NCBI RefSeq assembly: GCF_004366595.1
Contig: NZ_SORE01000029.1
Location: 30,378 to 94,377 of the forward strand
Source: Paraburkholderia rhizosphaerae
Lineage (GTDB): Bacteria > Pseudomonadota > Gammaproteobacteria > Burkholderiales > Burkholderiaceae
Direction of reading: 5' to 3'
Length of the DNA: 64,000 nucleotides
Part shown: positions 24,778 through 34,096 of the stretch, piece by piece
Layout: each line of letters begins with the position of its first letter
Numbering within the stretch: the first letter of the stretch is position 1
Notes under the pieces: generated by a model
Databases searched by the model: none
Told to the model about the DNA's origin: nothing
What the model saw: the letters and a program-made list of their open reading frames with translations, nothing else
Made by a program: the position numbers and the translations under genes

Positions 24778-26760
24778 TTAGCGAGATTCGCCGAGTTGAT
24801 CGAGAATCGCCGGATTCTCAAGCGTCGACACGTCCTGCGTGATCTCCTCGCCCTTCGCCAACGAGCGCAACAGTCGCCGCATGATCTTGCCCGAACGCGT
24901 CTTCGGCAGATTGTCGCCAAAGCGGATGTCCTTCGGCTTCGCGATCGGCCCGATCTCCTTGCCGACCCAGTTGCGCAGGTCGTTCGCGATCTGCTTCGCC
25001 TCGTCGCCTTCCGGACGCGTACGCTTCAACACGACGAACGCACAAACCGCTTCGCCGGTCGTATCGTCCGGACGTCCGACCACCGCGGCTTCCGCGACCA
25101 GCGGATTCGCAACCAGCGCCGATTCGATCTCCATCGTGCCCAGCCGGTGACCCGACACGTTCAGCACGTCGTCGATACGGCCCATGATCGTGAAGTAGCC
25201 GGTTTCCTTGTCGCGGATGCTGCCATCGCCGGCGAGATACAGCTTGCCGCCCAGTTCCTCGGGGAAGTAGCTCTTCCTGAAGCGCTCGGCGTCACCCCAG
25301 ATCGTGCGGATCATCGATGGCCATGGGCGCTTCACGACCAGAATGCCGCCCTGCCCGTTCGGCACGTCCTGCCCGGTTTCATCGACCACCGCGGCCATGA
25401 TGCCCGGCAGCGGCAACGTGCACGAACCCGGCACCAGCGGCGTCGCGCCCGGCACCGGCGTGATCATATGGCCGCCGGTTTCCGTCTGCCACCACGTATC
25501 GACGATCGGGCAGCGCGAGCCGCCGACCTGCTCGTAGTACCACATCCACGCTTCCGGATTGATCGGTTCGCCGACCGTGCCGAGCACGCGCAGCGACGAC
25601 AGGTCGTAGCTCTTCGGATGCACCTTCGGGTCCGCGTCGGCCACCTTGATCAGCGAACGGATCGCGGTCGGCGCCGTGTAGAACAGCGTGACCTTGTGTT
25701 TCGCGATCATCTCCCAGAAGCGGCCCGCGTTCGGATAAGTCGGCACGCCTTCGAACACCACCTGCGTCGCGCCGAGCGCCAGCGGCCCATAGGTGATGTA
25801 GCTGTGGCCGGTGACCCAGCCGATGTCCGCTGTACACCAGAAGATGTCGGTGGGCTTCCAGTCGAACGCCCACTTGACCGTTTGCGCCGCCCACAGCAGA
25901 TAACCGCCGGTGCTGTGCTGCACGCCCTTCGGTTTGCCGGTCGAACCGGAAGTGTAAAGAATAAACAGCGGATGCTCGGCGCTGACCCATTCCGGTGCGC
26001 ACTGGTCGCTTTCGCTTTGCGTGATCTCATGCATCCACAGGTCGCGGCCTGAGTTCCATGCAACCTTGCCGCCGGTGCGGCGATACACGATCACGCTCTT
26101 CACCGCTTCGCAGCCGCCCATCGTCAGCGCTTCGTCAGCGATGTTCTTCAGCGGCAGCGCCTTGCCGCCGCGCATCTGCTCGTCAGCGGTGATCAGCGCA
26201 ATTGCGCCAACGTCGACCAGACGCTCATTCAGCGATTTCGACGAGAAGCCACCGAACACCACCGAGTGCGTCGCGCCGATCCGCGCACACGCCTGCATCG
26301 CGACGATGCCTTCGATCGACATCGGCATATAGATGACAACCCGATCGCCCTTCTTGATGCCGCGTTTTTTCAACGCATTCGCAAAGCGCGATACACGCTG
26401 CAGCATGTCCGTGTAGGTGACGCGCGTGACCGTGCCGTCATCGGCTTCGAAGATCACCGCGACGCGATCGCCATTGCCCGCTTCGATGTGCCGGTCAAGG
26501 CTGTTGTACGACGCATTCAGTTCGCCGTCTTCGAACCACTTGTAAAACGGCGCATTCGACTCGTCGAGCACCTTCGTGAACGGCTTGTGCCAACTAAGCG
26601 TCTCGCGCGCCAGACGTGCCCAGAACCCTTCGTAATCGCGTTCCGCTTCGGCGACCAGCGCACGGTACGCGTCCATGCCGGATATCGAGGCCGCCTTCAT
26701 CGTTTCGGCGGACGGGGGAAACACGCGGCGTTCCTGAAGAACGGATTCAATCGCTGACAT
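24778..26760 (-). CDS. acs: Acetyl-CoA synthetase
   Basis: A 660-residue AMP-forming acetate:CoA ligase with the full set of motifs: the N-terminal ACAS domain ('WFEDGELNASYNSLDRHIEA'), the P-loop 'YTSGSTGKPKGVQHST', 'DTWWQTETGGHMITPVPG' (acetate pocket Trp), and the C-terminal 'PKTRSGKIMRRLLRSLAKGE' whose Lys is the acetylation-controlled catalytic residue. The length equals that of the family. The start lies within 20 bases of the gap that separates it from the divergent yqhA side. With the downstream symporter it forms an acetate uptake and activation unit. Confidence 0.97.
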   Translation of the reverse strand: MSAIESVLQERRVFPPSAETMKAASISGMDAYRALVAEAERDYEGFWARLARETLSWHKPFTKVLDESNAPFYKWFEDGELNASYNSLDRHIEAGNGDRVAVIFEADDGTVTRVTYTDMLQRVSRFANALKKRGIKKGDRVVIYMPMSIEGIVAMQACARIGATHSVVFGGFSSKSLNERLVDVGAIALITADEQMRGGKALPLKNIADEALTMGGCEAVKSVIVYRRTGGKVAWNSGRDLWMHEITQSESDQCAPEWVSAEHPLFILYTSGSTGKPKGVQHSTGGYLLWAAQTVKWAFDWKPTDIFWCTADIGWVTGHSYITYGPLALGATQVVFEGVPTYPNAGRFWEMIAKHKVTLFYTAPTAIRSLIKVADADPKVHPKSYDLSSLRVLGTVGEPINPEAWMWYYEQVGGSRCPIVDTWWQTETGGHMITPVPGATPLVPGSCTLPLPGIMAAVVDETGQDVPNGQGGILVVKRPWPSMIRTIWGDAERFRKSYFPEELGGKLYLAGDGSIRDKETGYFTIMGRIDDVLNVSGHRLGTMEIESALVANPLVAEAAVVGRPDDTTGEAVCAFVVLKRTRPEGDEAKQIANDLRNWVGKEIGPIAKPKDIRFGDNLPKTRSGKIMRRLLRSLAKGEEITQDVSTLENPAILDQLGESR

Positions 26761-27608
26761 CGACTACCCCTTGGTGAAGATGAAACGTAAACCTTTGTGC
26801 TGGCGTGACGCGCTACGGCTTACCGTGCGTTTCACGCTCTCGCGCATTGTCGTCATCGCGCCGTAGCGGCGCCTGTCTCCCAACCCCCGGCGCAACGAAG
26901 AGGCGTCGCGATCGACATCGCTCGCATGCCCGAAAACGAACACATATGCGGCGATGCAACACTGGCACACTTCATGTGCACTTCATATAACACCTTAGTG
27001 GCGAACGGCATGCCACCGCTTTTGTTCCGCCGTGTTTGCCACGGTTTTACACGTTACAGGCAAATTAAGCGCCGCAACTTACCGTGCACTTACGCGGCTT
27101 CGCGCATTCGGGTCATCCCCTATACGGAGCGTCGTGCATTTGGCCCAAAACCGTCTAAAGCCGTGTTTCGCGGATCATGCAAGCGGTTCGCAAGACCAAA
27201 GCGGAATAACACCGTCGCCCGACCTTCGAGCGCATCGCTTCGAAGCGCGCTCTCGTAATGCTAACTGAACTGGTCATGCCCATTCCAGCGCTGGCGCAAC
27301 GCGCATGCCGGATCGGCCCGACGAGCGTTCAAGGCTTCCCGCATTGCCGCATCCACTTTCTTCATCTCAATCGCAGCGCTTGCGGCAACCATCGATCCGG
27401 TCGATGTCGTATCGCATCGGCGGTAGAGACGCTGGTTTGCAAGGCGCCGCTCGCGAGCGAGTCCCGCGGCCATTATCCCGACAGCCGCGACGCCGGCGGG
27501 TGTCGCGGTACAATGTCGCGCCTGGGCGCCTGGCGCATGCCCCGAAGAAGTCCGACGCAGCCCGCAAGCAACCGTTACCGCCGCCTTCCTCCGCGATTCT
27601 GACCGCCT
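26761..27608. other. Long intergenic region with no recognised gene
   Basis: About 850 bases between divergent acs and yqhA. It is less GC-rich than its neighbours around 26,930-27,130. I saw no RNA gene, no repeat and no ORF with a credible start or composition. It presumably holds the acs regulatory region. Confidence 0.45.
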
Positions 27609-28211
27609 ATGTCCTCCTCGAACCTCGATCCCGGCCGCCGTCCGACACGCCGTCGCATGGGCCCGCTGCCGTCCGTCATCTTCATGAGCCGCTGGCTGCA
27701 GGTGCCGCTGTATCTGGGCCTCATCGTTGCGCAAGCGGTCTATGTGGTGCTTTTCCTGAAGGAAGTCTGGCACCTCGTCACGTCGGCGATGAAGTTCGAC
27801 GAAACCAGCACGATGCTCGTCGTGCTGAGCCTGATCGACGTGGTGATGATCTCGAATCTGTTGATCATGGTGATCGTCGGCGGCTACGAGACTTTCGTGT
27901 CGCGCCTCGGTGTCGAGGGTCACCCCGACGAGCCCGAATGGCTCGACCATGTGAATGCGGGCGTACTGAAGGTCAAACTGTCGATGGCGCTGATCAGCAT
28001 CTCATCGATCCATCTGCTAAAGACCTTTATCGATCCCGACCTGCGCAGTGAACACGCGATCATGTGGCAGGTGATCATCCATCTCGCGTTCCTGCTGTCG
28101 GCGGTCGCGATGGCGTGGGTCGACCGCCTGACGACGCATACGCATCCGCGGCACTTTCACGAGCCGCCAGCCCCGCAACCGATTTCCCCGCCGTTGAAGG
28201 CGCATGAGTGA
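27609..28211 (+). CDS. YqhA-family inner-membrane protein
   Basis: A 200-residue protein with three or four hydrophobic helices, including 'VPLYLGLIVAQAVYVVLFLK' and 'LSLIDVVMISNLLIMVIVGG'. The 'VGGYETFVSRLGVEGHPDEP' and 'KVKLSMALISISSIHLLKTF' stretches are those of the YqhA/UPF0114 (TIGR00645) family. The function is unknown. It is followed 56 bases later by the fumarase gene on the same strand. A His-rich C-terminal tail ('HTHPRHFHEPP') is present. Confidence 0.87.
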   Translation: MSSSNLDPGRRPTRRRMGPLPSVIFMSRWLQVPLYLGLIVAQAVYVVLFLKEVWHLVTSAMKFDETSTMLVVLSLIDVVMISNLLIMVIVGGYETFVSRLGVEGHPDEPEWLDHVNAGVLKVKLSMALISISSIHLLKTFIDPDLRSEHAIMWQVIIHLAFLLSAVAMAWVDRLTTHTHPRHFHEPPAPQPISPPLKAHE

Positions 28212-28267
28212 TCGCGTAGCCCTTCGCGATCACAACATAAAGCGCTAATGTCCCCACTGAGCCAGCC

Positions 28268-29791
28268 ATGACCGTTATCAAACAGGAAGACCTGATTCAA
28301 AGCATCGCCGATTCCCTGCAGTACATCAGCTACTACCATCCGCAGGACTATATTCAGGCGCTGGGCCGCGCGTACGAACTCGAAGAAAGCCCTGCCGCGA
28401 AGGACGCGATCGCACAGATCCTGACCAATAGCCGCATGTGCGCCGAAGGTCACCGGCCGATCTGCCAGGACACCGGCATCGTCACCGTATTCGTGAAGAT
28501 CGGCATGGACGTGCGCTGGGATGGCGCGACGATGGGCGTCACCGATATGATCAACGAAGGCGTGCGCCGCGGTTACCTGCATCCGGACAACGTGCTGCGC
28601 GCATCGATCGTGAGCCCGCCCGAGGGTGCGCGCAAGAACACGAAGGACAACACGCCGGCGGTGATCCACTACGAGATCGTGCCGGGCGACAAGGTCGACG
28701 TGCAGGTGGCCGCGAAAGGCGGCGGCTCGGAGAACAAGTCGAAGTTCGCGATGCTCAACCCGTCCGATTCGATCGTCGATTGGGTGCTCAAGACCGTGCC
28801 GACGATGGGCGCCGGGTGGTGTCCGCCGGGCATGCTCGGCATCGGCATCGGCGGCACCGCGGAGAAGGCGATGCTGATGGCCAAGGAATCGCTGATGGAT
28901 GCGATCGACATCCAGGAGATCATCGCTCGCGGCCCGCAAGACTGGATCGAGGAACTTCGTGTCGAGTTGCATGAGAAGGTGAATGCGCTCGGCATCGGCG
29001 CGCAGGGCCTGGGCGGACTTGCGACGGTGCTCGATGTGAAGATCATGGCGGCGCCGACGCACGCGGCCAGCAAGCCAATCGCGATCATCCCGAACTGCGC
29101 GGCGACACGCCACGCGCATTTCACGCTCGATGGTTCGGGCGTCGCGAAGCTCGAAGCGCCGTCGCTCGATACGTGGCCGAAGGTGCAATGGACCGCGAAC
29201 ACCGAAACAAGCCAACGCGTCGATCTGAACACGCTCACGCCAGCGGAAGTCGCCAGCTGGAAGCCGGGCCAGACGCTGCTGCTGTCCGGCAAGATGCTGA
29301 CCGGGCGCGACGCCGCGCACAAGCGCATCGCTGATATGCTCGCGAAGGGCGAGAAGCTGCCGGTCGACTTCACGAACCGGGTGATCTACTACGTCGGCCC
29401 GGTCGATCCGGTGCGCGACGAAGCGGTCGGCCCTGCCGGCCCGACGACGTCGACGCGGATGGACAAGTTCACCGACATGATGCTCGCGCAGACCGGCCTG
29501 ATCTCGATGATCGGCAAGGCCGAGCGCGGCCCGGTGGCAATCGAGGCGATCAAGAAGCACAAGGCCGCGTATCTGATGGCGGTAGGCGGCGCCGCGTACC
29601 TGGTGTCGAAGGCGATCCGCAGCGCGAAGGTGCTCGCATTCGAAGACCTCGGCATGGAAGCGATCTATGAATTCGATGTGCAGGACATGCCGGTGACGGT
29701 CGCAGTCGATGCGAACGGCACATCGGTGCATCAGACCGGACCGAAGGAATGGCAGGCGAAGATCGGCAAGATTCCGGTCGCCACCGTTTAA
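28268..29791 (+). CDS. Class I fumarate hydratase (iron-sulphur)
   Basis: A 507-residue fumarase of the FumA/FumB type, converting fumarate and malate in the TCA cycle using an oxygen-sensitive 4Fe-4S cluster. The N-terminal domain has 'RPICQDTGIVTVFVKIG' with the first cluster Cys, and further conserved Cys residues occur in 'AGWCPPGML' and 'IPNCAATRH'. The C-terminal swivelling domain carries 'GKMLTGRDAAHKRI' and 'YVGPVDPVRDEAVGPAGPTT'. The size is normal. Terminated by a strong hairpin. L-tartrate dehydratase is a relative, but the one-chain format supports fumarase. Confidence 0.93.
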   Translation: MTVIKQEDLIQSIADSLQYISYYHPQDYIQALGRAYELEESPAAKDAIAQILTNSRMCAEGHRPICQDTGIVTVFVKIGMDVRWDGATMGVTDMINEGVRRGYLHPDNVLRASIVSPPEGARKNTKDNTPAVIHYEIVPGDKVDVQVAAKGGGSENKSKFAMLNPSDSIVDWVLKTVPTMGAGWCPPGMLGIGIGGTAEKAMLMAKESLMDAIDIQEIIARGPQDWIEELRVELHEKVNALGIGAQGLGGLATVLDVKIMAAPTHAASKPIAIIPNCAATRHAHFTLDGSGVAKLEAPSLDTWPKVQWTANTETSQRVDLNTLTPAEVASWKPGQTLLLSGKMLTGRDAAHKRIADMLAKGEKLPVDFTNRVIYYVGPVDPVRDEAVGPAGPTTSTRMDKFTDMMLAQTGLISMIGKAERGPVAIEAIKKHKAAYLMAVGGAAYLVSKAIRSAKVLAFEDLGMEAIYEFDVQDMPVTVAVDANGTSVHQTGPKEWQAKIGKIPVATV

Positions 29792-29815
29792 CTTTTATCC
29801 ACTGTTTAAAGAAGC

Positions 29816-29844
29816 AAAGCCGGGGCATGGTCCCGGCTTTTTTA
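29816..29844 (+). terminator. Rho-independent terminator after fumarase
   Basis: AAAGCCGGG and CCCGGCTTT arms with a short loop, followed by a run of six or seven T, 25 bases past the fumarase stop. Confidence 0.9.
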
Positions 29845-29895
29845 TCGTTCGTGGCGCGTCGCAATTCAAGTCGCGACGCAATCGGCGCGATCAAC

Positions 29896-29914
29896 CGCGA
29901 GAACGATTCTCAAC
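29896..29914. promoter_or_regulatory. Candidate Fur box upstream of bfr
   Basis: The core GAGAACGATTCTC at 29899-29911 reads TTGAGAATCGTTCTC on the complement, close to the beta-proteobacterial Fur consensus. It lies about 90 bases before the bacterioferritin start. Confidence 0.6.
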
Positions 29915-30001
29915 AACCACATCTGTTCTTGGCATTTTGGAACCGGACGTTTATTGTTGTGGAAAATCAAATCAGCCAGGTCTCCAAGAGGAAATACCAT
30001 C

Positions 30002-30484
30002 ATGCAAGGCGACAAGAAGGTCATTGAATATCTGAACGCGCAGTTGAAGAACGAACTGACTGCGATCAACCAGTATTTTCTGCATGCGCGGATGTTCAAT
30101 CATTGGGGCCTCGACAAGCTCGGCAAGCACGAATATGACGAGTCGATCGGCGAAATGAAGCATGCCGACAAGCTTATCGAACGTATTTTCATGCTCGACG
30201 CGCTGCCGAATCTGCAAGATCTGCACAAGCTGCTGATCGGCGAGGAAACCAAGGAGATTCTCGAGTGCGATCTGAAACTCGAGCAAGGCTCCCAAACTAC
30301 TTGCAAGGAAGCCATCGCCTATTGCGAGTCCGTGCGCGATTTTGTGTCGCGTGAAATCTTCGTGTCGATCCTCGAAGACACTGAAGAACATATCGACTGG
30401 CTCGAAACGCAACTCGACCTGATCGACAAGGTCGGCATTCAGAACTACCAGCAATCCGGTATGGGCGACTCGATGGAGTCGTGA
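30002..30484 (+). CDS. bfr: Bacterioferritin
   Basis: A 160-residue haem-containing ferritin that stores iron as a 24-mer. Haem ligand Met52 and ferroxidase residues Glu18, Glu51, His54, Glu94 and His130 are in place by direct counting against E. coli Bfr. Position 127, a Glu ligand in E. coli, is Thr here ('EDTEEHIDW'), with Glu at 128. The start is chosen at the ATG preceded by AGAGGA, dropping a 16-residue in-frame leader. A Fur box lies upstream, and the partner ferredoxin bfd is 1.6 kb downstream beyond murI. Confidence 0.95.
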   Translation: MQGDKKVIEYLNAQLKNELTAINQYFLHARMFNHWGLDKLGKHEYDESIGEMKHADKLIERIFMLDALPNLQDLHKLLIGEETKEILECDLKLEQGSQTTCKEAIAYCESVRDFVSREIFVSILEDTEEHIDWLETQLDLIDKVGIQNYQQSGMGDSMES

Positions 30485-30763
30485 ACGTCACGCCGCGTTC
30501 GATACGCGGCGCGTGGTGTGTGCTGTATGTGTTCTGGTTGTGCGTTGCTGGCGCCTTGCGTGTGCCTCGTGTGTGCCTCATGTGTGCCTGTTACACTGCC
30601 GGCCATTTGTATCGCGGACGCGCGGTTGAATCATGCTGCGGCTGACCATGCCGCTGCTGACTGTGCGTCAAGCCGCACGTCGACCCTGTCAACGGCACCA
30701 CGCATCGGAATCGCGCGCGCGCAGCGCGCCGCGTGAATATCGTCCTGAGCGCTTCCTCTTGTT

Positions 30764-31759
30764 ATGACCGCCTCATTGTCCGTTTCGTCTAATGCAAATG
30801 CCACGCCGGCCGCCGCGCATGCGCCCGTCGGCATTTTCGACTCGGGCCTGGGCGGACTCTCGGTGTTGCGGGCAGTGCGAGCGCAACTGCCCGAGCAACA
30901 GGTGATCTACGTCGCGGACTCGCTGTACGCGCCGTATGGTGAACGCGACGACGACTTTATCTCGGACCGCACGCTGGCGATCGGCGAATGGCTGATCGCG
31001 CAAGGTGCAAAGGCGCTGGTCGTCGCTTGCAATACGGCCACCGCGCAGTCGATCGCGCTTGCGCGCGAACGGCTGCCCATTCCGGTTATCGGCGTCGAGC
31101 CGGGTATCAAACCAGCGGCGCTGCTGTCGAAGACGCACGTCGCCGGTGTGCTCGCGACCCAGGTCACACTTCGTAGCGCGAAGTTTCTCGCGTTGCACGA
31201 ACGCTATGCGGCCGAGTGCAAGTTCCTGTGTCAGCCGGGCCATGGTCTCGTGGAAGCGATCGAACGGTGCGACCTCGATTCTGCCGAACTGCGTGCGCTG
31301 CTGAACGGCTATTTGCAACCGATGCTCGATGCCGGCGCCGACACGCTGGTGCTTGGCTGCACGCACTATCCGTTTCTCGATGCGGCGATCCGCGATCTTG
31401 TCGGCGACCGGCTTGCGCTGATTGATACTAGCGTCGCGATCGCGCGTCAGTTGGAGCGTGTGCTCGAACAAAACCATTTGCGTGCGGGTTCCGGCGAGAG
31501 GGCCGGTACGCCGCGCTTATGCTCGACCAGCGACGGCGCGCATCTGCGGCAGTTGTCGAGAACGCTGCTCGATATCGATACGGTGGTCGAGCGCGTGGTC
31601 ATCCCGTCTCGCCGGACGATCGCGCTCGACGCTGCTGCAAGCGCTCGTGCAGGTACTTATTCGGCCGCGCAGGTCGACCCGCTGTCATCCGGCAGATCGC
31701 CCGGTGTTGTGCTCGCCGCGCTTGAATCCACGTCGCGCCCCGAACCAGGGACTGCCTGA
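30764..31759 (+). CDS. murI: Glutamate racemase
   Basis: A 331-residue cofactor-independent racemase making D-glutamate for peptidoglycan. The catalytic cysteines are in 'VVACNTATAQ' and 'LVLGCTHYPFL', and the N-terminal 'VGIFDSGLGGLSVLRAV' is typical. It is longer than the usual 265-285 residues, because of about 20 extra N-terminal residues and a C-terminal tail of some 40 residues ('AGTYSAAQVDPLSSGRSPGV') without recognisable motifs. It sits between bfr and bfd, an order I take to be incidental to iron. Confidence 0.93.
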   Translation: MTASLSVSSNANATPAAAHAPVGIFDSGLGGLSVLRAVRAQLPEQQVIYVADSLYAPYGERDDDFISDRTLAIGEWLIAQGAKALVVACNTATAQSIALARERLPIPVIGVEPGIKPAALLSKTHVAGVLATQVTLRSAKFLALHERYAAECKFLCQPGHGLVEAIERCDLDSAELRALLNGYLQPMLDAGADTLVLGCTHYPFLDAAIRDLVGDRLALIDTSVAIARQLERVLEQNHLRAGSGERAGTPRLCSTSDGAHLRQLSRTLLDIDTVVERVVIPSRRTIALDAAASARAGTYSAAQVDPLSSGRSPGVVLAALESTSRPEPGTA

Positions 31760-32020
31760 TCGGCCGCCAGCAATGTGGCCGCGGCATTTGAGCGACGAAG
31801 TGCTGGCCGCCCTTCTCCTTTTGTGTCGATCCGAAGCGCCGTTTTTCTACCCCGCGCCTGTCCCGCGGCCTCGCCCTCGTTCTTTCAGCCGCCCCAGCGC
31901 GCCCTTCTGACGGCGCCCGTGCGTGTGCCACGCCCCTCCAGCCAGCGAGCGAAAACCCTGCCAGAAGGCTGGTTTTGTTACAAAAATCCCCACGAAGCGC
32001 TTGCCAAACCGCGTCAACAA

Positions 32021-32039
32021 AATGATAATAATTCGCATT
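32021..32039. promoter_or_regulatory. Fur box upstream of bfd
   Basis: AATGATAATAATTCGCATT, close to the classical 19-base Fur consensus, 24 bases before the bfd start. It is the best Fur match in the window. It predicts iron repression of bfd and probably of the genes that follow through exbD. Confidence 0.8.
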
Positions 32040-32062
32040 AACGTTGCCTATCGCGATCCACC

Positions 32063-32299
32063 ATGATTGTCTGCGTGTGCAAATCTGTTTCTGACCGGAA
32101 AATCCGGGCGTCGATCGCCGAAGGCATCGATACCTTCGACGAGCTGCAGTTCGAACTCGGCGTCGCCATTTGCTGCGGCAAGTGCGAAGAATCCGTGCGC
32201 GATGTGATGGCTCAAAGCGGCGTCTGCGCAAGCCGTTGCGGCGTCGAGCCGCAAGTCCAGGCGGTGCCGCTGACCTTCTACGAGCGCAAGGCCGCGTAA
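32063..32299 (+). CDS. bfd: Bacterioferritin-associated ferredoxin
   Basis: A 78-residue BFD-type 2Fe-2S protein. The four cluster cysteines are visible as 'MIVCVCKSVSD' (C-x-C) and 'AICCGKCEESV' (C-x2-C within CCGKC). It passes electrons to bacterioferritin to release stored iron during starvation. Preceded directly by a strong Fur box and followed by a short membrane peptide and tonB-exbB-exbD on the same strand. Two further Cys near the C-terminus ('GVCASRCGVE') are unusual additions. Confidence 0.95.
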   Translation: MIVCVCKSVSDRKIRASIAEGIDTFDELQFELGVAICCGKCEESVRDVMAQSGVCASRCGVEPQVQAVPLTFYERKAA

Positions 32300-32394
32300 T
32301 AAATATGCCTGCGCGGCAGTAGTCTGCGCGCTTCACCGCCGTCAGCAAGCCAACGGTAAGTCAGCCAGCGACACGATTCCTCGAGGAGTTCGAG

Positions 32395-32457
32395 ATGGAA
32401 TTGCTGATCGGTTTTGTCATAACACTGTTCATTTCGCTGCTGATACTTCGCAAATGA
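32395..32457 (+). CDS. 20-residue membrane peptide between bfd and tonB
   Basis: ATG at 32395 with GAGGAG six bases upstream and TGA at 32455. The product is almost entirely a hydrophobic helix (MELLIGFVITLFISLLILRK) with positive charges at its C-terminal end. The ribosome site, the hydrophobic composition and its place inside an iron-regulated gene series support a real small membrane protein. No homologue is known to me. Confidence 0.55.
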   Translation: MELLIGFVITLFISLLILRK

Positions 32458-32506
32458 CGTTGCTCCGCCTGACGTGCTGCGTTGGCAGCGCGCCGCTCCG
32501 CTAAAT

Positions 32507-33259
32507 ATGCAGGCTTCATCTCCTACCACGGCGGGTTTCCCGCCGGCCGGCGCTGTACGGTTCAATCCGCGTGTCGTCACGGCGATCGCGGTGGTTTTGC
32601 TCGTGCACGCGGCGTTGATCGTGATCGCGCTGACGATGCGTGAGAAGCCGCTACCGAAACCGGTCGAATTGCGTTCGATCACGGCCGAACTGCTGAGCCC
32701 GCCTGCCCCACCGGTGGCCGCGCCCGCGGCAATCCAGTCGACTCCGACGCCGCCGCCGAAACCCACGCCGCCCGTGCATCACGAGAAGCCGAAGGTTCAG
32801 CCGCGCCCGACGCATGTAGTCAAGTCCACTCCAGCCCCGACGCCGCTGCCCGAAGCAGCCGCGCCATCGCAACACGAAATTGCCGCGCCCGAGCCGGCGC
32901 CGCCTGCTCCGCCCGCGCCCGCCGCGCCGGCCGAACCTGCCGCCCCCGCAGCTGGGAAGCCGACGCTCGCGTTGTCCGCACCGAAGAGTGTGTCGCATCT
33001 GGATTGCAGCATCACCGCGCCGGACTATCCGGCCCTGTCGCGCCGACGCGGCGAAAGCGGCACCGCGTACGTGCGCTTCGTGGTCGGATTGACCGGCAAG
33101 ATTGAAAACATCGAGTTGAAGAAGAGCAGCGGCTTCGACCGGCTCGACGACGCCGCGATGTCGGCGATGCGTTCCAGTTCGTGCAAGCCGTATCTGGAAA
33201 ACGGCCAGCCGATCCGCGCGACCTATACCCAGCCGTTCGAGTTCGGCCTGAAAGACTGA
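32507..33259 (+). CDS. tonB: TonB energy-transducing protein
   Basis: A 250-residue periplasm-spanning protein with one N-terminal membrane helix ('AIAVVLLVHAALIVIALTM') and a long Pro/Lys then Pro/Ala/Glu linker ('PPKPTPPVHHEKPKVQPRP'). The C-terminal TonB domain ends 'TYTQPFEFGLKD' and contains 'GTAYVRFVVGLTGKIENIEL'. It couples the proton-motive force to outer-membrane siderophore or haem receptors. It is followed by exbB and exbD. The ATG at 32507 has only a weak ribosome site; a GTG 11 codons earlier is possible. Confidence 0.93.
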   Translation: MQASSPTTAGFPPAGAVRFNPRVVTAIAVVLLVHAALIVIALTMREKPLPKPVELRSITAELLSPPAPPVAAPAAIQSTPTPPPKPTPPVHHEKPKVQPRPTHVVKSTPAPTPLPEAAAPSQHEIAAPEPAPPAPPAPAAPAEPAAPAAGKPTLALSAPKSVSHLDCSITAPDYPALSRRRGESGTAYVRFVVGLTGKIENIELKKSSGFDRLDDAAMSAMRSSSCKPYLENGQPIRATYTQPFEFGLKD

Positions 33260-33321
33260 ACCCGACTGAACCGACTCCACCGTCAAGTAGCCGACGCAGT
33301 TTTTAAAAAGAAGGAATCGCA

Positions 33322-34080
33322 ATGCAAAACTACGGTATGGCCCACGTTTGGGCGCAAGGAGATCTCGTGACGCGCGGCATCGCGCTCGCGCTCCTGATCA
33401 TGTCGGTGCTGTCGTGGACCGTGATTGTCGTCAAAAGCCTCGGCGTGATGCGCCTGAACCGGTTGACGAAAAATGCCGAGCGCGCGTTCTGGCATTCGGA
33501 CGATTTCGCCGACGGCATCAGCAAGCTCGGCGGTCGCGCGTCGACGCCGCAGGACAACCCGTTTCTCGCGCTCGCGCTGTCGGGCCAGGAAGCAGCCGAT
33601 CACCATCATCAGACGCAGCCGCATCTGCATGACCGGATGGATGTCTCCGACTGGATCACGCGCTGCCTGAAAGACACGATGGACGATTGCGTCGCGCGCA
33701 TGCAAAGCGGCCTCGCCGTGCTAGCGTCGATTGGCAGCACCGCGCCGTTTGTCGGCCTGTTCGGCACCGTGTGGGGCATTTACCACGCGCTGTTGACGAT
33801 CGGCGCAACCGGTCAGTCATCGATCGATCAGGTCGCGGGCCCGGTTGGCGAAGCGCTGATCATGACCGCAGCAGGCCTGTTCGTCGCGATTCCCGCGGTG
33901 CTCGGCTACAACGCGCTAACGCGCGCCAACAAGGCGATCGTCACGAAGCTGAACCGCTTCGCACACGGCCTGCATGCGTTCTTCGTGACGGGCGCCCGCC
34001 TGTCGTCGTCCAGGCGCGGCGCGGACGGCCTGCGTCTCGCGACGCCGCGTCGTCCCGCGCACGCCGCCAACGCGAACTGA
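33322..34080 (+). CDS. exbB: ExbB proton channel subunit
   Basis: A 252-residue MotA/TolQ/ExbB protein with three hydrophobic helices, the signature 'STAPFVGLFGTVWGIYHALL' and 'GPVGEALIMTAAGLFVAIPA'. With ExbD it forms the inner-membrane motor that energises TonB. It lies 62 bases after tonB, with AAGAAGGA upstream of its start. The C-terminal tail is basic ('SSSRRGADGLRLATPRRPAH'). Confidence 0.95.
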   Translation: MQNYGMAHVWAQGDLVTRGIALALLIMSVLSWTVIVVKSLGVMRLNRLTKNAERAFWHSDDFADGISKLGGRASTPQDNPFLALALSGQEAADHHHQTQPHLHDRMDVSDWITRCLKDTMDDCVARMQSGLAVLASIGSTAPFVGLFGTVWGIYHALLTIGATGQSSIDQVAGPVGEALIMTAAGLFVAIPAVLGYNALTRANKAIVTKLNRFAHGLHAFFVTGARLSSSRRGADGLRLATPRRPAHAANAN

Positions 34081-34096
34081 TTGACGAGGCACTTCG

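Noticed and set aside
28157..29731. A 524-codon open frame opposite fumarase
   Set aside because: It is an antisense shadow caused by GC-rich codon bias; the composition is Arg/His/Ala-rich and no motif is seen. The same holds for long frames opposite acs (24796-26052), ftrD (39362-40765), uvrB (43651-45180) and the aldo/keto reductase (49112-50317).
30555..30595. Short GTGTGCCTC-type repeats between bfr and murI
   Set aside because: Three imperfect units of a simple GT-rich sequence; probably slippage noise without function.
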